Positions 37,804 to 46,442 of a stretch of 64,000 bases of DNA are shown here, in pieces. The stretch's first letter is position 1, and every line of letters starts with the position of its first letter. Source of the DNA: Metabacillus dongyingensis (GTDB lineage: Bacteria > Bacillota > Bacilli > Bacillales > Bacillaceae); NCBI RefSeq assembly GCF_019933155.2, contig NZ_CP082944.1, positions 4,342,001 to 4,406,000 on the forward strand. Direction: 5' to 3'. Made by a program: the position numbers and the translations under genes. Below the pieces are notes generated by a model. The model did not search any database, was not told where the DNA came from, and saw only the letters and a list, made by a program, of their open reading frames with translations.

Positions 37804-38859
37804 CTAATTATTTCTGCTTCTATAAAGCAGGTAGATGAAATAAGGTGCCCCGATCGCTGCAGTGAATACACCTGCAGGAATTTCAAGAGGAGCAAAAAGA
37901 GTTCTTCCAATCAAATCTGCAACCATAACGAGCACCGCTCCGAGCAATGCCGATACAGGAAGCAAAGCACCGAAAGATGACCCTACGAGTCTTCTTGCGA
38001 TATGCGGGGCAATGAGGCCTACAAACCCGATTCCGCCCGCAAATGCAACAGCACTCCCTGTTAATGCAGTTGCAATCAGCAGCAGAATAAATCGATTGTG
38101 CTGTACAGCGCTTCCTACGCCAGCTGCAAGCTCATCCCCTAATTCCTGAATGTTGACGTTTCTAACAAAAATAAAGCTGATGATGACTAAAACGATTGTA
38201 ATCGGCACCATAATCTTTACTTGATCCCAAGTTGCTGAATAAACAGTTCCTGTAATCCAAATATTTGCCTGCGCCGCGCGGTAGATCGGCCCTTTTATCA
38301 TTAATAACGTCGTAAGAGACTGAGCAAGCATTGAAAGTCCAATACCGACCAAAACGAGTCTTATTGAAGAAGAACCGCCTCTCCATGACAAAATATAAAC
38401 TAATAGGGCAATCACTGTCGCTCCTATAAAAGCTGCAACTGGCATCCACTGGATCGGAACAGTCAATGTATTATTTTTATCACTGAATATCGCTAAAAAC
38501 ATCACAACAGCAACGGAAGCGCCGCCGGTGATACCGATTATATCGGGAGATGCAAGCGGGTTGCGGATGATTCCCTGAAGAATGCCGCCTGCAACAGCAA
38601 GTGATATTCCGACCATTAGAGCAATCAGGATTCTCGGCAAACGAAAGGATTGAATGACAAGCTCATCCATCTCTGTCCCGTATCCAGCAAGTGTTTTAAG
38701 CACCTGAATCGGGCCGATTCTCAAATCACCCATACCTGTACTGAAAAGAAAGGTAAACGCAGTGACAAGGAGCAAAACACAGAAGACCGTTAAGGCTTTT
38801 TTATCAATAAGGAAAGAAATAAATCCTTTTCCTATTCTAAAAGAATGATAGCTTTTCAT
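37804..38859 (-). CDS. yfhA: FecCD family siderophore ABC permease (YfhA-like)
   Basis: 351 aa, about nine or ten membrane helices. Family motifs are [28 protein letters not shown] (partial), [19 protein letters not shown] and the C-terminal [18 protein letters not shown]. It pairs with the upstream permease as a heterodimer. Its ATG overlaps the preceding stop codon by one base (TAATG), implying translational coupling. Confidence 0.92.
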   Translation of the reverse strand: MKSYHSFRIGKGFISFLIDKKALTVFCVLLLVTAFTFLFSTGMGDLRIGPIQVLKTLAGYGTEMDELVIQSFRLPRILIALMVGISLAVAGGILQGIIRNPLASPDIIGITGGASVAVVMFLAIFSDKNNTLTVPIQWMPVAAFIGATVIALLVYILSWRGGSSSIRLVLVGIGLSMLAQSLTTLLMIKGPIYRAAQANIWITGTVYSATWDQVKIMVPITIVLVIISFIFVRNVNIQELGDELAAGVGSAVQHNRFILLLIATALTGSAVAFAGGIGFVGLIAPHIARRLVGSSFGALLPVSALLGAVLVMVADLIGRTLFAPLEIPAGVFTAAIGAPYFIYLLYRSRNN

Positions 38860-39860
38860 TATTTCTGGAACCCCCTGCGCGCGATGTAGATGAAAAATGG
38901 TGTTCCGACCAGAGCCGTCATCACTCCTACCGGCACTTCTTCAGGCATCGCGACGAACCTGGCCCCAATGTCAGCCGTCACTAACAGCACTCCTCCGAGT
39001 ACGGCACAATAAGGAAGAATCCAGCGGTGATCATTCCCGACAAAGAAACGGGCAATATGCGGAATGACAATCCCTACAAATCCAACAGGACCTGCAATCG
39101 CAACTGCGCCTCCTGCAAGCAGAATAATAACGGCAGCCGTCATTAATTTGACGATGCCTGTTTTCTGGCCGAGCCCCTTTGCGACATCTTCACCCATCAT
39201 CAGCAGGTTGATCTTGGATGCAAGAAAGACACAGATAACAAAAGCAATTCCTATATAAGGAAGCACACTATAGAGAAGCTCTAGCTTCCTTCCCTGAACA
39301 GAGCCGGCAAGCCAAAATAATACTTGATCCAATGCAGCTTCGTTACTTACAAGAAATCCTTGCGTCAGAGAGGAAAACAAAGCAGCCATCGCTGCTCCGG
39401 CCAATGTAAGCTTCATTGGTGTTAATCCTTCTCTCCCAAAAGAACCTGCAAAATAAACAGTGAAAGCAGCTGCTGCCGCTCCTAAAAAGGAAATCCAAGT
39501 GAAGGCCTGCAAAGAGCTGACGCCAAATATGGATACGGCAATCACAACAAAGAATCCCGCTCCGGCATTAATCCCGAATACGCCCGGAGATGCCAGCGGA
39601 TTTTTAGTAAGAGCCTGCATCAGTGCCCCTGCAACTGCAAGGCTTGCTCCAACCACAACAGCTGTTGCTGCTCTAGGAAGCCTTACTGTCTGAATAATTA
39701 AATGTTCGTTAGAACCATCGAAATTTGTAAGCGCATTAATGGCTGTTTCCCACGAGGTTTGTGTATAGCCAAGCACGACACTTGCACAAATACTCACTAA
39801 AAGCAAAATAAAACCAGTGATAAGTCCAGCTATTTTCACTAAATTAGTCTGTAATAACAT
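38859..39860 (-). CDS. yfiZ: FecCD family siderophore ABC permease (YfiZ-like)
   Basis: 333 aa, the same length as B. subtilis YfiZ. GASLAVAGALMQALTKNPLASPGVFGI (partial) and AGPVGFVGIVIPHIARFFVG identify the family. First gene of the minus-strand operon yfiZ-yfhA-yusV-fhuF, transcribed from the Fur-controlled divergent region at 39935-40077. Confidence 0.92.
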   Translation of the reverse strand: MLLQTNLVKIAGLITGFILLLVSICASVVLGYTQTSWETAINALTNFDGSNEHLIIQTVRLPRAATAVVVGASLAVAGALMQALTKNPLASPGVFGINAGAGFFVVIAVSIFGVSSLQAFTWISFLGAAAAAFTVYFAGSFGREGLTPMKLTLAGAAMAALFSSLTQGFLVSNEAALDQVLFWLAGSVQGRKLELLYSVLPYIGIAFVICVFLASKINLLMMGEDVAKGLGQKTGIVKLMTAAVIILLAGGAVAIAGPVGFVGIVIPHIARFFVGNDHRWILPYCAVLGGVLLVTADIGARFVAMPEEVPVGVMTALVGTPFFIYIARRGFQK

Positions 39861-39934
39861 ATTTATACCTCTTGATGTGAAACCATCACTTCTTAATATT
39901 TTTCTAAAGCTATTGTAACAAAGTCAATTGAATT

Positions 39935-40062
39935 TGAAAATCATTTTCAATTAAATATTGGCAATCAAAATCAGAAAAATTAATATTTTATCCGCAAATG
40001 AAAATCATTTTCAATTAAATATTGACAACTGATAGTAAAAAAATTAATATTTAACTTGTAAA
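39935..40062 (+). repeat. 64-bp tandem duplication of a Fur-box/promoter module
   Basis: Units 39935-39998 and 39999-40062 are about 80% identical. Each has a Fur box and a plus-strand promoter: TTGGCA (39958) with TAATAT (39981), and TTGACA (40022) with TAATAT (40045), both with 17-bp spacers. A third Fur box follows the second unit. Confidence 0.85.
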
Positions 40063-40077
40063 TGAAAATCATTATCA
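39935..40077. promoter_or_regulatory. Three Fur boxes at exact 64-bp intervals in the divergent promoter
   Basis: TGAAAATCATTTTCA at 39935-39949 and 39999-40013, and TGAAAATCATTATCA at 40063-40077. They match the inverted-repeat Fur consensus. They serve the divergent yfiZ operon and the binding-protein gene. Iron-replete repression is the known role. Confidence 0.92.
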
Positions 40078-40102
40078 AACAAAAATATGGGGGTAACAAC
40101 AA

Positions 40103-41104
40103 ATGCAAGCTACATATCAAAAAGCATGGCTGTCACTTATTGCAATCGTTTTATCAGCAGTACTTCTAGCAGCATGCGGAAACAACGAGAAAGATAAAAC
40201 GGCTGGTGATACTGGCAGCAAAGATAAAGAAAGCGAATCATATACTGTTGAACATGCAATGGGAACAACTGAAGTGCCTAAAAAACCTGAAAAAGTAGTC
40301 ATTTTGACAAATGAAGGAACAGAAGCTTTGCTTGCAATGGGTGTTAAACCTGTTGGTGCTGTTAAATCCTGGTTAGGCGATCCTTGGTATGATCACATTT
40401 CAGATGAAATGACAGACGTTAAAGTTGTTGGGGATGAAAGTGCCCTTAATGTAGAAGCAATCGCTGCATTAAAACCTGATTTAATTATCGGAAACAAAAT
40501 GCGTCAGGAAGACCAATATGAAAAATTAAGCAAAATCGCTCCAACTGTTTATGCTGAAACACTTAGAGGCGACTGGAAAGAAAACTTCAGCTTCTACGCT
40601 AAAGCATTAAACCGTGAAGAAGAAGGCAAAAAAGTGCTTGCTGACTATGATGCCCGCATTGCTGATATCAAAGCAAAAGCCGGTGATAAACTAGATCAGG
40701 AAATTTCAGTCGTTCGCTTCATGGCTGGAACAACACGCATTTATTATAAAGATACATTCTCTGGTGTCATTCTTGAAGAGTTAGGATTCGCACGTCCAGC
40801 AAACCTTGAAAAGTTATTTTCAGACAATCCGGATGATTTATTTGTTCGCGAAGTAACAAAAGAACTAATTCCTGAAATGGATGGAGATTATTTATTCTAC
40901 TTCACTTATGCTCCTGCTGAAACAAAAGCTGATGCTGAAAAACAGGCAGAAGAATTTACAAATGATCCGCTTTGGAAAAACCTTGATGCAGTAAAGGCTG
41001 GCAAAGCCTACCAAGTTGATGATGCGATTTGGAACACTGCAGGCGGTGTCAAAGCTGCTAACTTAATGCTCGATGAACTTGAGAAAATCGTTCTCGAGAA
41101 ATAA
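40103..41104 (+). CDS. yfiY: Iron-siderophore ABC transporter substrate-binding lipoprotein (YfiY-like)
   Basis: 333 aa. Signal peptide with lipobox LLAAC places the lipidated Cys at residue 25. The periplasmic-binding-protein type III fold is shown by KPEKVVILTNEGTEALLAMG, GDESALNVEAIAALKPDLII and VRFMAGTTRIYYKD. It captures ferric hydroxamate or catecholate complexes outside the membrane for YfiZ/YfhA/YusV. ATGGGGGTAACAACAA precedes the ATG. Confidence 0.92.
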   Translation: MQATYQKAWLSLIAIVLSAVLLAACGNNEKDKTAGDTGSKDKESESYTVEHAMGTTEVPKKPEKVVILTNEGTEALLAMGVKPVGAVKSWLGDPWYDHISDEMTDVKVVGDESALNVEAIAALKPDLIIGNKMRQEDQYEKLSKIAPTVYAETLRGDWKENFSFYAKALNREEEGKKVLADYDARIADIKAKAGDKLDQEISVVRFMAGTTRIYYKDTFSGVILEELGFARPANLEKLFSDNPDDLFVREVTKELIPEMDGDYLFYFTYAPAETKADAEKQAEEFTNDPLWKNLDAVKAGKAYQVDDAIWNTAGGVKAANLMLDELEKIVLEK

Positions 41105-41146
41105 TTTTGTCTCCCAACCAATTTATATACGCTTAACCCTTTTAAA

Positions 41147-41182
41147 CGAAAAAAGTCTTCCACCCGGAAGACTTTTTTCGTT
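41147..41182. terminator. Bidirectional terminator between convergent genes
   Basis: Arms CGAAAAAAGTCTTCC/GGAAGACTTTTTTCG; T-runs on both strands. Confidence 0.9.
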
Positions 41183-41187
41183 TTCTT

Positions 41188-42837
41188 CTATATATATGCA
41201 TTCATAACAGATCCCTTATATTCAACTATTAAATCATAATATTTTATGGCCAGCATTTTTTCATCCTTATAGGAGTTGTTCCAGCAGTCTTCAAGCCATA
41301 TATCTGCAATTGCCTGTTTCCGCTGATCTCCTGATTTTGCATCTTTCAGCGCAACGGTGCTTAACAGCAGATCGCACATTAAAGCGGATAATTTTTTCGC
41401 ATGAAACTTCCATCCAGCTTCTTTCTGATTTTCCAGAAAAGCAAGCAAATCTTCAAGTTCCCTTATCCCGTTATGAATGGCTGTGCTGCCGGCCGAATTC
41501 TTTCTAATCCATGAGAGAAACAAAAGATGAACAGCATGCTTTTTAATGAGACGCAATACTTCTAAACCAAGTATATTTGCCGTACCCTCCCATACTGTCA
41601 GTACTTGAGAATCCCGCAGCAGTCTTGGCGTTACAAAATCTTCAATATATCCATTTCCGCCATGCATTTCGATTGCCTCATGCGAAAATGCAATTGCCTC
41701 TTCTGCCGTCTTTGCTTTTAATAACGCAATGAAAAGACGGGTCAGCATTTTTTCTTCATCTGTGGAAGTCTTTTCTCTCATTACCTTGTCAAAAAGCTGA
41801 ATTAGTTCAAAGCATGCACTGGTCTGAACTTCCTGCCGCACAGCCATTTTACACAGCGTTTCCTGAATCATCGGAGATTCCGTCAGCTTTTTGCCAAAAG
41901 CTATCCGCTGCTCTGCATAGCCTTTTGCTTCAATATAAGCTCTTCTCATTATTCCGGCAGATGCGATGGCATTCGAGATTCTCGAAAGATTAAGTGCCTC
42001 CATCATGTAGTAAAACCCTCTGGATGGATCACCGATCAAGAATGCTTCCGCCCCATTTAATTCGACCTCAGCCGATGGAACTGCTCTTACCCCCAATTTA
42101 TCTTTGAGACGTCTGATATGAATTTGATTTGAAGTTCCATCGTCCTTTTTCCAGGGAACTAAGAAAAGAGACAATCCCTTTGTTCCAGCAGGCGCTCCCT
42201 CCATCCTGGCAAGAACTGCTGCTATTTTGCATGCACCCGCATTGCTCGCAAAATATTTTTCACCATAAAGATGATACCCCATGTCAGCTTTTACGGCTTT
42301 AGTTTCATTTGCACCCACATCTGATCCGCCCTGTCTTTCCGTTAAAAAAGTAGCTCCTTCATAAAGCTCAACATCACCTGTTGAGATGACATGAGGTAAA
42401 TATTTCGCCTTCAATTCCTCATCTGCATATTCGTCAATTAAATAGGCAGCTGCCATCGTAAGGGTGACCGGACAATAAAACCCTGATTCAACCTGAGACA
42501 GAAGATATCCTAAAGCATATGAATAGTGATAGTCTGCCTTTCTGTTCAATTCAGGAATGTTTTTATGCAGATAGCCGACAATCCCTGTTTGATAGGTGTC
42601 ATGGATTGTTTTTTTATACCCCTCGTTCAGCCAGACTTCCGAGACATCATTTCCAAATTTATCATAGCGGATAAGCTTTGGCTGTCCCTCTCTATCCGTA
42701 TGCGCTGCACGCTGATCAATTTCTTCAAAACAAAGCTTTTGAAATTTTGACAGTCTCTGAACGGTATATTCATAAAGCTCTGCATCCATAAATTTCCTCA
42801 GATTAAACAGCAAATTAGCATCCAATTTAATCAGCAC
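41188..42837 (-). CDS. AidB-like acyl-CoA dehydrogenase family protein
   Basis: 549 aa, close to AidB (541) and longer than ordinary acyl-CoA dehydrogenases. FLTERQGGSDVGANETKA, KYFASNAGACKIAAV, and EMHGGNGYIEDFVTPRLLRDSQ with VWEGTAN match the family. AidB-type proteins bind FAD and are linked to alkylation stress, but Bacillus members may simply oxidise acyl-CoAs. A possible start may lie at the Met 16 codons further in (MDAELYEY). It is transcribed toward the siderophore gene. Confidence 0.85.
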   Translation of the reverse strand: MLIKLDANLLFNLRKFMDAELYEYTVQRLSKFQKLCFEEIDQRAAHTDREGQPKLIRYDKFGNDVSEVWLNEGYKKTIHDTYQTGIVGYLHKNIPELNRKADYHYSYALGYLLSQVESGFYCPVTLTMAAAYLIDEYADEELKAKYLPHVISTGDVELYEGATFLTERQGGSDVGANETKAVKADMGYHLYGEKYFASNAGACKIAAVLARMEGAPAGTKGLSLFLVPWKKDDGTSNQIHIRRLKDKLGVRAVPSAEVELNGAEAFLIGDPSRGFYYMMEALNLSRISNAIASAGIMRRAYIEAKGYAEQRIAFGKKLTESPMIQETLCKMAVRQEVQTSACFELIQLFDKVMREKTSTDEEKMLTRLFIALLKAKTAEEAIAFSHEAIEMHGGNGYIEDFVTPRLLRDSQVLTVWEGTANILGLEVLRLIKKHAVHLLFLSWIRKNSAGSTAIHNGIRELEDLLAFLENQKEAGWKFHAKKLSALMCDLLLSTVALKDAKSGDQRKQAIADIWLEDCWNNSYKDEKMLAIKYYDLIVEYKGSVMNAYI

Positions 42838-42966
42838 CTCTCTTTATTAAATCGCTTACAACTCATTTTACAGAATATTCTCTTTATTCGATATGTACTT
42901 TTTGCATTCTTTGTTAGATATTTGGTAAGCTAACGGTAGATAGTAAGTTAGGAGGGACTCAGTCGA

Positions 42967-43692
42967 ATGCTGCAGGCTGCGATGTGGGGAGCTTTTGCTG
43001 GTTCCTCTATTTTATTAGGTGCTTTGCTCGGCATCTACAAGGAGATACCGCGCAAGGTTTTAGGTTTTATTATGTCGTTTGGAACGGGTGTCCTGATCGG
43101 GGCAGCTTCCTTTGAACTGCTTAGGGAATCAGTGGATGACGGGGGACTGCTGGCAGCATCGGGCGGATTCATTTTTGGATCTTTGACATTTACAGTGTGT
43201 GAATTGCTGATAACAAAAAAGGGAGGAAGCGACAGAAAACGCTCAAAGCAAAACCCGGAAAATCACTCAGGAGTATCCATTTTTATCGGAACTGTCGTTG
43301 ATGCTATTCCTGAATCGGTTATTATCGGCGTCAGCCTGCTTCAGGAGAATACAGTCAGCTTCTTAATGGTGACAGCTGTTTTTATCAGCAATTTTCCAGA
43401 GGGTCTTTCAAGCTCTGTCGGATTGCGTAAAGATGGCTATTCCAAAAAAAAGATCCTTTTCATGTGGCTGATCGTTTTACTTCTTTCTTCTCTCAGCTCA
43501 TTTCTCGGCTTCTCGCTGCTGCAAAATGCCGACACTGCAGTGATTGCATTTATTGGAGCCTTTGCAGCAGGCGGCATCATTGCAATGGTGGCCTCGACGA
43601 TGATGCCGGAAGCATTCGAAGAAGGCGGTCCGATTGTAGGTTTGATTGCTTCTTTAGGCGTACTTGCTTCGCTGATCCTCTCAAATCTATAA
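42967..43692 (+). CDS. ZIP family metal transporter
   Basis: 241 aa, about seven to eight membrane helices. The ZIP metal path appears as GTVVDAIPESVIIGVSL in helix IV and FISNFPEGLSSSVG in helix V. The first helix IV histidine of many ZIPs is replaced by Asp-Ala (VDAIPE), so metal selectivity may differ. GTTAGGAGGGACTCAGTCG precedes the ATG. A hydrophilic basic loop lies at about 80-95. Substrate (Zn, Fe, Mn or other) is unknown. Confidence 0.87.
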   Translation: MLQAAMWGAFAGSSILLGALLGIYKEIPRKVLGFIMSFGTGVLIGAASFELLRESVDDGGLLAASGGFIFGSLTFTVCELLITKKGGSDRKRSKQNPENHSGVSIFIGTVVDAIPESVIIGVSLLQENTVSFLMVTAVFISNFPEGLSSSVGLRKDGYSKKKILFMWLIVLLLSSLSSFLGFSLLQNADTAVIAFIGAFAAGGIIAMVASTMMPEAFEEGGPIVGLIASLGVLASLILSNL

Positions 43693-43696
43693 TAAA

Positions 43697-43724
43697 AAAG
43701 GCTTCGCATCTGCGAAGCCTTTTT
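43697..43724. terminator. Bidirectional terminator between the ZIP gene and ktrB
   Basis: Arms AAAAGGCTTCGCA/TGCGAAGCCTTTT with T-runs on both strands. Confidence 0.9.
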
Positions 43725-43725
43725 T

Positions 43726-45060
43726 TCATCCTGTTAATATATCTTCGTTAGGATATTTAATTTTTTGTTTTTGTGGTTTAGCAATAGAGAACAAGAGCGT
43801 CAATGGCCCAACTTTCCCTAAGAACATAATAAAAATGATCACTTCTTTTCCCAAATCTGATAATTTAGGAGTAACAGACATTGACAGTCCTACTGTACCA
43901 AAAGCAGAAACAACTTCAAATAAAATTTCCATAAAAGTAAGATTTTCCGATAAGGTTAAGATAAACACGGCCACTAGTACAAATAGCAGACTTGCCACTG
44001 TAATGGCAAGAGCTTTCACTATATATCTAGTGTTAATTGAGCGTTTCGCAATGCTTATTTCTTCTCTGCCCCGCAAAAAAGTAATGGTTGCCAGCAGAAT
44101 GATGATGGCTGTAGTTAACTTTATTCCACCGCCAGTTGATGCACTCCCTGCTCCAATAAACATAAGGATGACCATTAGAAAAAGAGTTGTATCTTCCAGA
44201 CTTGCCATATCCAATGTATTAAAACCTGCGGTTCTGGGCGTTACCGCCTGGAAATATGAAGCTAATAGCTTACTTCCCGAAGAAAGGTCTCCAAGTGTAG
44301 CAGGATTGGAATATTCAATAACAAATATAATAAACATCGCTGTTACATTTATCACAAGTGTACCGACAAGCATCAGCTTTGTATGCAATGAAAACTTTTT
44401 AAAGCTGCGCTTTCTCCATACATCAACAAGCACTGTAAAACCTATACCTCCTATTATAAAAAGAGATGACAGCACCAGGTTTATAAGCGGATCTCCTACA
44501 TACCTCATTAAATTATCCGGCCAAAGAGCGAAACCCGCATTATTAAATGCAGAAATTGCGTGAAAAAAACTGTAGAAAAGACCTTTAGACCACCCATACT
44601 CGGGTATCCATCTAAACGATAAAAAGATCATTGCAATGAATTCAATTGAAAGGGAAAAGTAAAACAAATACTTTACTAAATTTATAACTCCGCCAATGGA
44701 GGTTTGATTCAGCGCAGTTTGCATCACTAATCTTTCTTTAATGCCAATTTTCCTCCCTAAGAGGATATAAATCAGAACCCCAAATGACATGATCCCTAAT
44801 CCGCCAAGCTGAATCAGCATAGCAATGATAAATTGTCCGGTATAAGTAAAGGTTGATCCGGGGTCCACAGGTGCAAGTCCTGTTACAGTCATCGCGGATG
44901 TAGCAATAAATAACGCATCAATCCATCTAATCGGTTCATGAGTTGAAACAGGCAGCATCAATAAGGCAGATCCTCCTGCAATTCCAACTGCGAAAATAGT
45001 AACCAATAGCTGTGATGGATTAAACCGAATCATTTTTTGCAGTTTATTTGAGCTTATCAC
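43726..45060 (-). CDS. ktrB: Potassium uptake membrane subunit KtrB
   Basis: 444 aa, matching KtrB. Four-fold M1-P-M2 architecture of the TrkH/Ktr superfamily; selectivity-filter-like stretches are SAMTVTGLAPVD, AISAFNNAGFALW, TPRTAGFNTLD and SAFGTVGLSMS, each with the key glycine. It conducts K+ (with Na+ coupling) across the membrane and is gated by KtrA. GTG start follows the ktrA stop codon directly (TAG GTG), so translation is coupled. Part of a c-di-AMP-riboswitch-controlled pair. Confidence 0.93.
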   Translation of the reverse strand: MISSNKLQKMIRFNPSQLLVTIFAVGIAGGSALLMLPVSTHEPIRWIDALFIATSAMTVTGLAPVDPGSTFTYTGQFIIAMLIQLGGLGIMSFGVLIYILLGRKIGIKERLVMQTALNQTSIGGVINLVKYLFYFSLSIEFIAMIFLSFRWIPEYGWSKGLFYSFFHAISAFNNAGFALWPDNLMRYVGDPLINLVLSSLFIIGGIGFTVLVDVWRKRSFKKFSLHTKLMLVGTLVINVTAMFIIFVIEYSNPATLGDLSSGSKLLASYFQAVTPRTAGFNTLDMASLEDTTLFLMVILMFIGAGSASTGGGIKLTTAIIILLATITFLRGREEISIAKRSINTRYIVKALAITVASLLFVLVAVFILTLSENLTFMEILFEVVSAFGTVGLSMSVTPKLSDLGKEVIIFIMFLGKVGPLTLLFSIAKPQKQKIKYPNEDILTG

Positions 45061-45717
45061 CTATATGCCCTCCTCCTCGAAACGGCTGATGTCCTTATTC
45101 CGTCCAATCACAAGCAGAATATCACCTGATTTGATGGATTCTTCGGCAGGAGGCGAAACAATCATCTCTTCATCCCGCTGAATCCCGACAATATTACATC
45201 CATATCTTGCCCTAATATCTAAATCAATTAATGTTTTACGGTGAATTTTTGCTGAAGCAATCAGCTCTACCATGCTGTATTCCTTTGAAAGCTCAATATA
45301 ATCAATCATTTTTTCTGAAATAATATGATGGGCAATCCGCTTTGCCATGTCACGTTCAGGATGAATGACTTTGTTTACACCTATTTTGTCTAAAACCTTC
45401 TGATGATAGTCATTTTGAGCTTTTGCCCATACTTGCGGAATCTCCATTTCTTTTAGCAGAAGTGATGTCAAGATGCTTGCTTCAATATCATCTCCAAACG
45501 ACACAAAGGCATGATCTACGTTACGCACGCCAAGCTGCTTCAGTGTCGCCTCATCAATTGCATTTGCCTGCACAGCAAGTGTCGCATATTGAGAATAATA
45601 TTGAACCTTTTCATCATCTTTATCGACCGCTAAAACTTCCATCCCCAACTCATGAAATTCCTTTACAAGACTTCCTCCAAAACGGCCAAGTCCAAATACA
45701 GCAAATTGCTTTTTCAA
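45061..45717 (-). CDS. ktrA: Potassium uptake regulatory subunit KtrA (RCK domain)
   Basis: 218 aa. RCK_N Rossmann domain with GLGRFGGSLVKE and the ribose-binding VLAVDKDDE, then an RCK_C (TrkA_C) domain in which homologues bind c-di-AMP. It forms an octameric ring gating KtrB according to ATP/ADP. KtrC is a close relative; the linkage to ktrB and the ydaO riboswitch favour KtrA. Control is therefore likely at both RNA and protein level by c-di-AMP. Confidence 0.9.
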   Translation of the reverse strand: MKKQFAVFGLGRFGGSLVKEFHELGMEVLAVDKDDEKVQYYSQYATLAVQANAIDEATLKQLGVRNVDHAFVSFGDDIEASILTSLLLKEMEIPQVWAKAQNDYHQKVLDKIGVNKVIHPERDMAKRIAHHIISEKMIDYIELSKEYSMVELIASAKIHRKTLIDLDIRARYGCNIVGIQRDEEMIVSPPAEESIKSGDILLVIGRNKDISRFEEEGI

Positions 45718-45751
45718 CAGGATTTCCTTCTTTCAATACTAATTTTTGCAC

Positions 45752-45788
45752 ACAAAAAGACACAGAGGTCCCATGAACCGCTGTGTCT
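45752..45788 (-). terminator. Riboswitch terminator upstream of ktrA
   Basis: Arms AGACACAG/CTGTGTCT followed on the minus strand by TTTTTGTGTG, between the aptamer and ktrA. Confidence 0.88.
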
Positions 45789-45817
45789 GATTTTTTAAGA
45801 TCACATTAGTTTCATTA

Positions 45818-45958
45818 TCCTCTCTCAAGAACGCTTGCGAAGTTAGCTGTCGGGTTCGGGCAATGAGAGTAGCCCTACCAGTAAAGGATTCACCCCAAGC
45901 TGCAAAAGATGCCAGCAAAATTGGGTCCCCCGCTCCGTAATGGATTAAGCGAATTAAG
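45818..45958 (-). promoter_or_regulatory. Cyclic di-AMP (ydaO/yuaA) riboswitch upstream of ktrAB
   Basis: Minus-strand blocks in family order: CGCTTAATCC, GGAGCGGGGGACCCAAT, TTGGGGTGAATCC, GGTAGGGC, ACTCTC, GCCCGAACCCGACAGCTAA, CTTCGCAAGCGT and a closing GAGAGAGG. High c-di-AMP is known to favour termination, shutting off K+ import. Confidence 0.95.
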
Positions 45959-45974
45959 AATATCTGAAATGTAT

Positions 45975-46406
45975 TTATGAAAGTATCTTACTCCTGTTGA
46001 ATTGGACAGTAAAGAGCCAATTATTGCAGAAATTAGTTAAAATTGAGCAAATATAACCGTTTAAGCGCTCTCAAGTCTTATTTACTCAGCATATCTGTTT
46101 ATTTTAAATTCTTTGAAAGACTGATATGATGCGAAGAAGTTGTGGTTTAACAGCATATATTGAAGCGTTATTCATTTAAATTGATGTTCTATCAGTGTAA
46201 ATTGCAGTTTTATCTGCATAAACCGGATTTCTATCAGTATCTTTCCAGATCACACATGAGCAAGTTAAAAACACCAAGCCCACATGGACTTTGTGCCGGA
46301 AGTTTACAGTTTGGCTCTTTGCAGTCTCAGCGTGTTCAAAACAACGGAAACCGAACTGAATGCCCTTGCCGCTCCATATCAGCTTCTGCAAGGGCTTATT
46401 GTCTTT
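45975..46406. other. Gene-free interval with 21-bp repeats
   Basis: About 430 bp between the ktr leader and the symporter terminator. Apart from the tandem repeat at 46140-46243 and a short CCTTGC/GCAAGG inverted repeat near 46365-46394, I see no gene. Confidence 0.5.
46140..46243. repeat. 21-bp tandem repeat array, TTG-TTTTATC-AAA family
   Basis: Units begin at 46160, 46181, 46202 and 46223, each exactly 21 bp, preceded by a 20-bp degenerate unit at 46140. A typical unit reads TTGCAGTTTTATCTGCATAA plus A. Several units have their own short inverted repeat (TGAA/TTCA, TGAT/ATCA, TGCAG/CTGCA), suggesting that pairing or dyad symmetry is retained while sequence changes. Confidence 0.75.
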
Positions 46407-46441
46407 AATAAAAAAGACGGCCACTTTAGGCCGTCTTTCTC
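46407..46441 (-). terminator. Terminator of the DAACS symporter gene
   Basis: Arms AAAGACGGCC/GGCCGTCTTT followed on the minus strand by TTTTTATT, adjoining the stop codon. Confidence 0.88.
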
Positions 46442-46442
46442 A

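Noticed and set aside
43835..44563. Long plus-strand frame of 242 codons opposite ktrB
   Set aside because: It lies wholly antisense to a clear potassium transporter gene, has no ribosome site, and the translation resembles no protein family.
46140..46243. CRISPR array
   Set aside because: Contiguous 21-bp units with no spacers and no cas genes.
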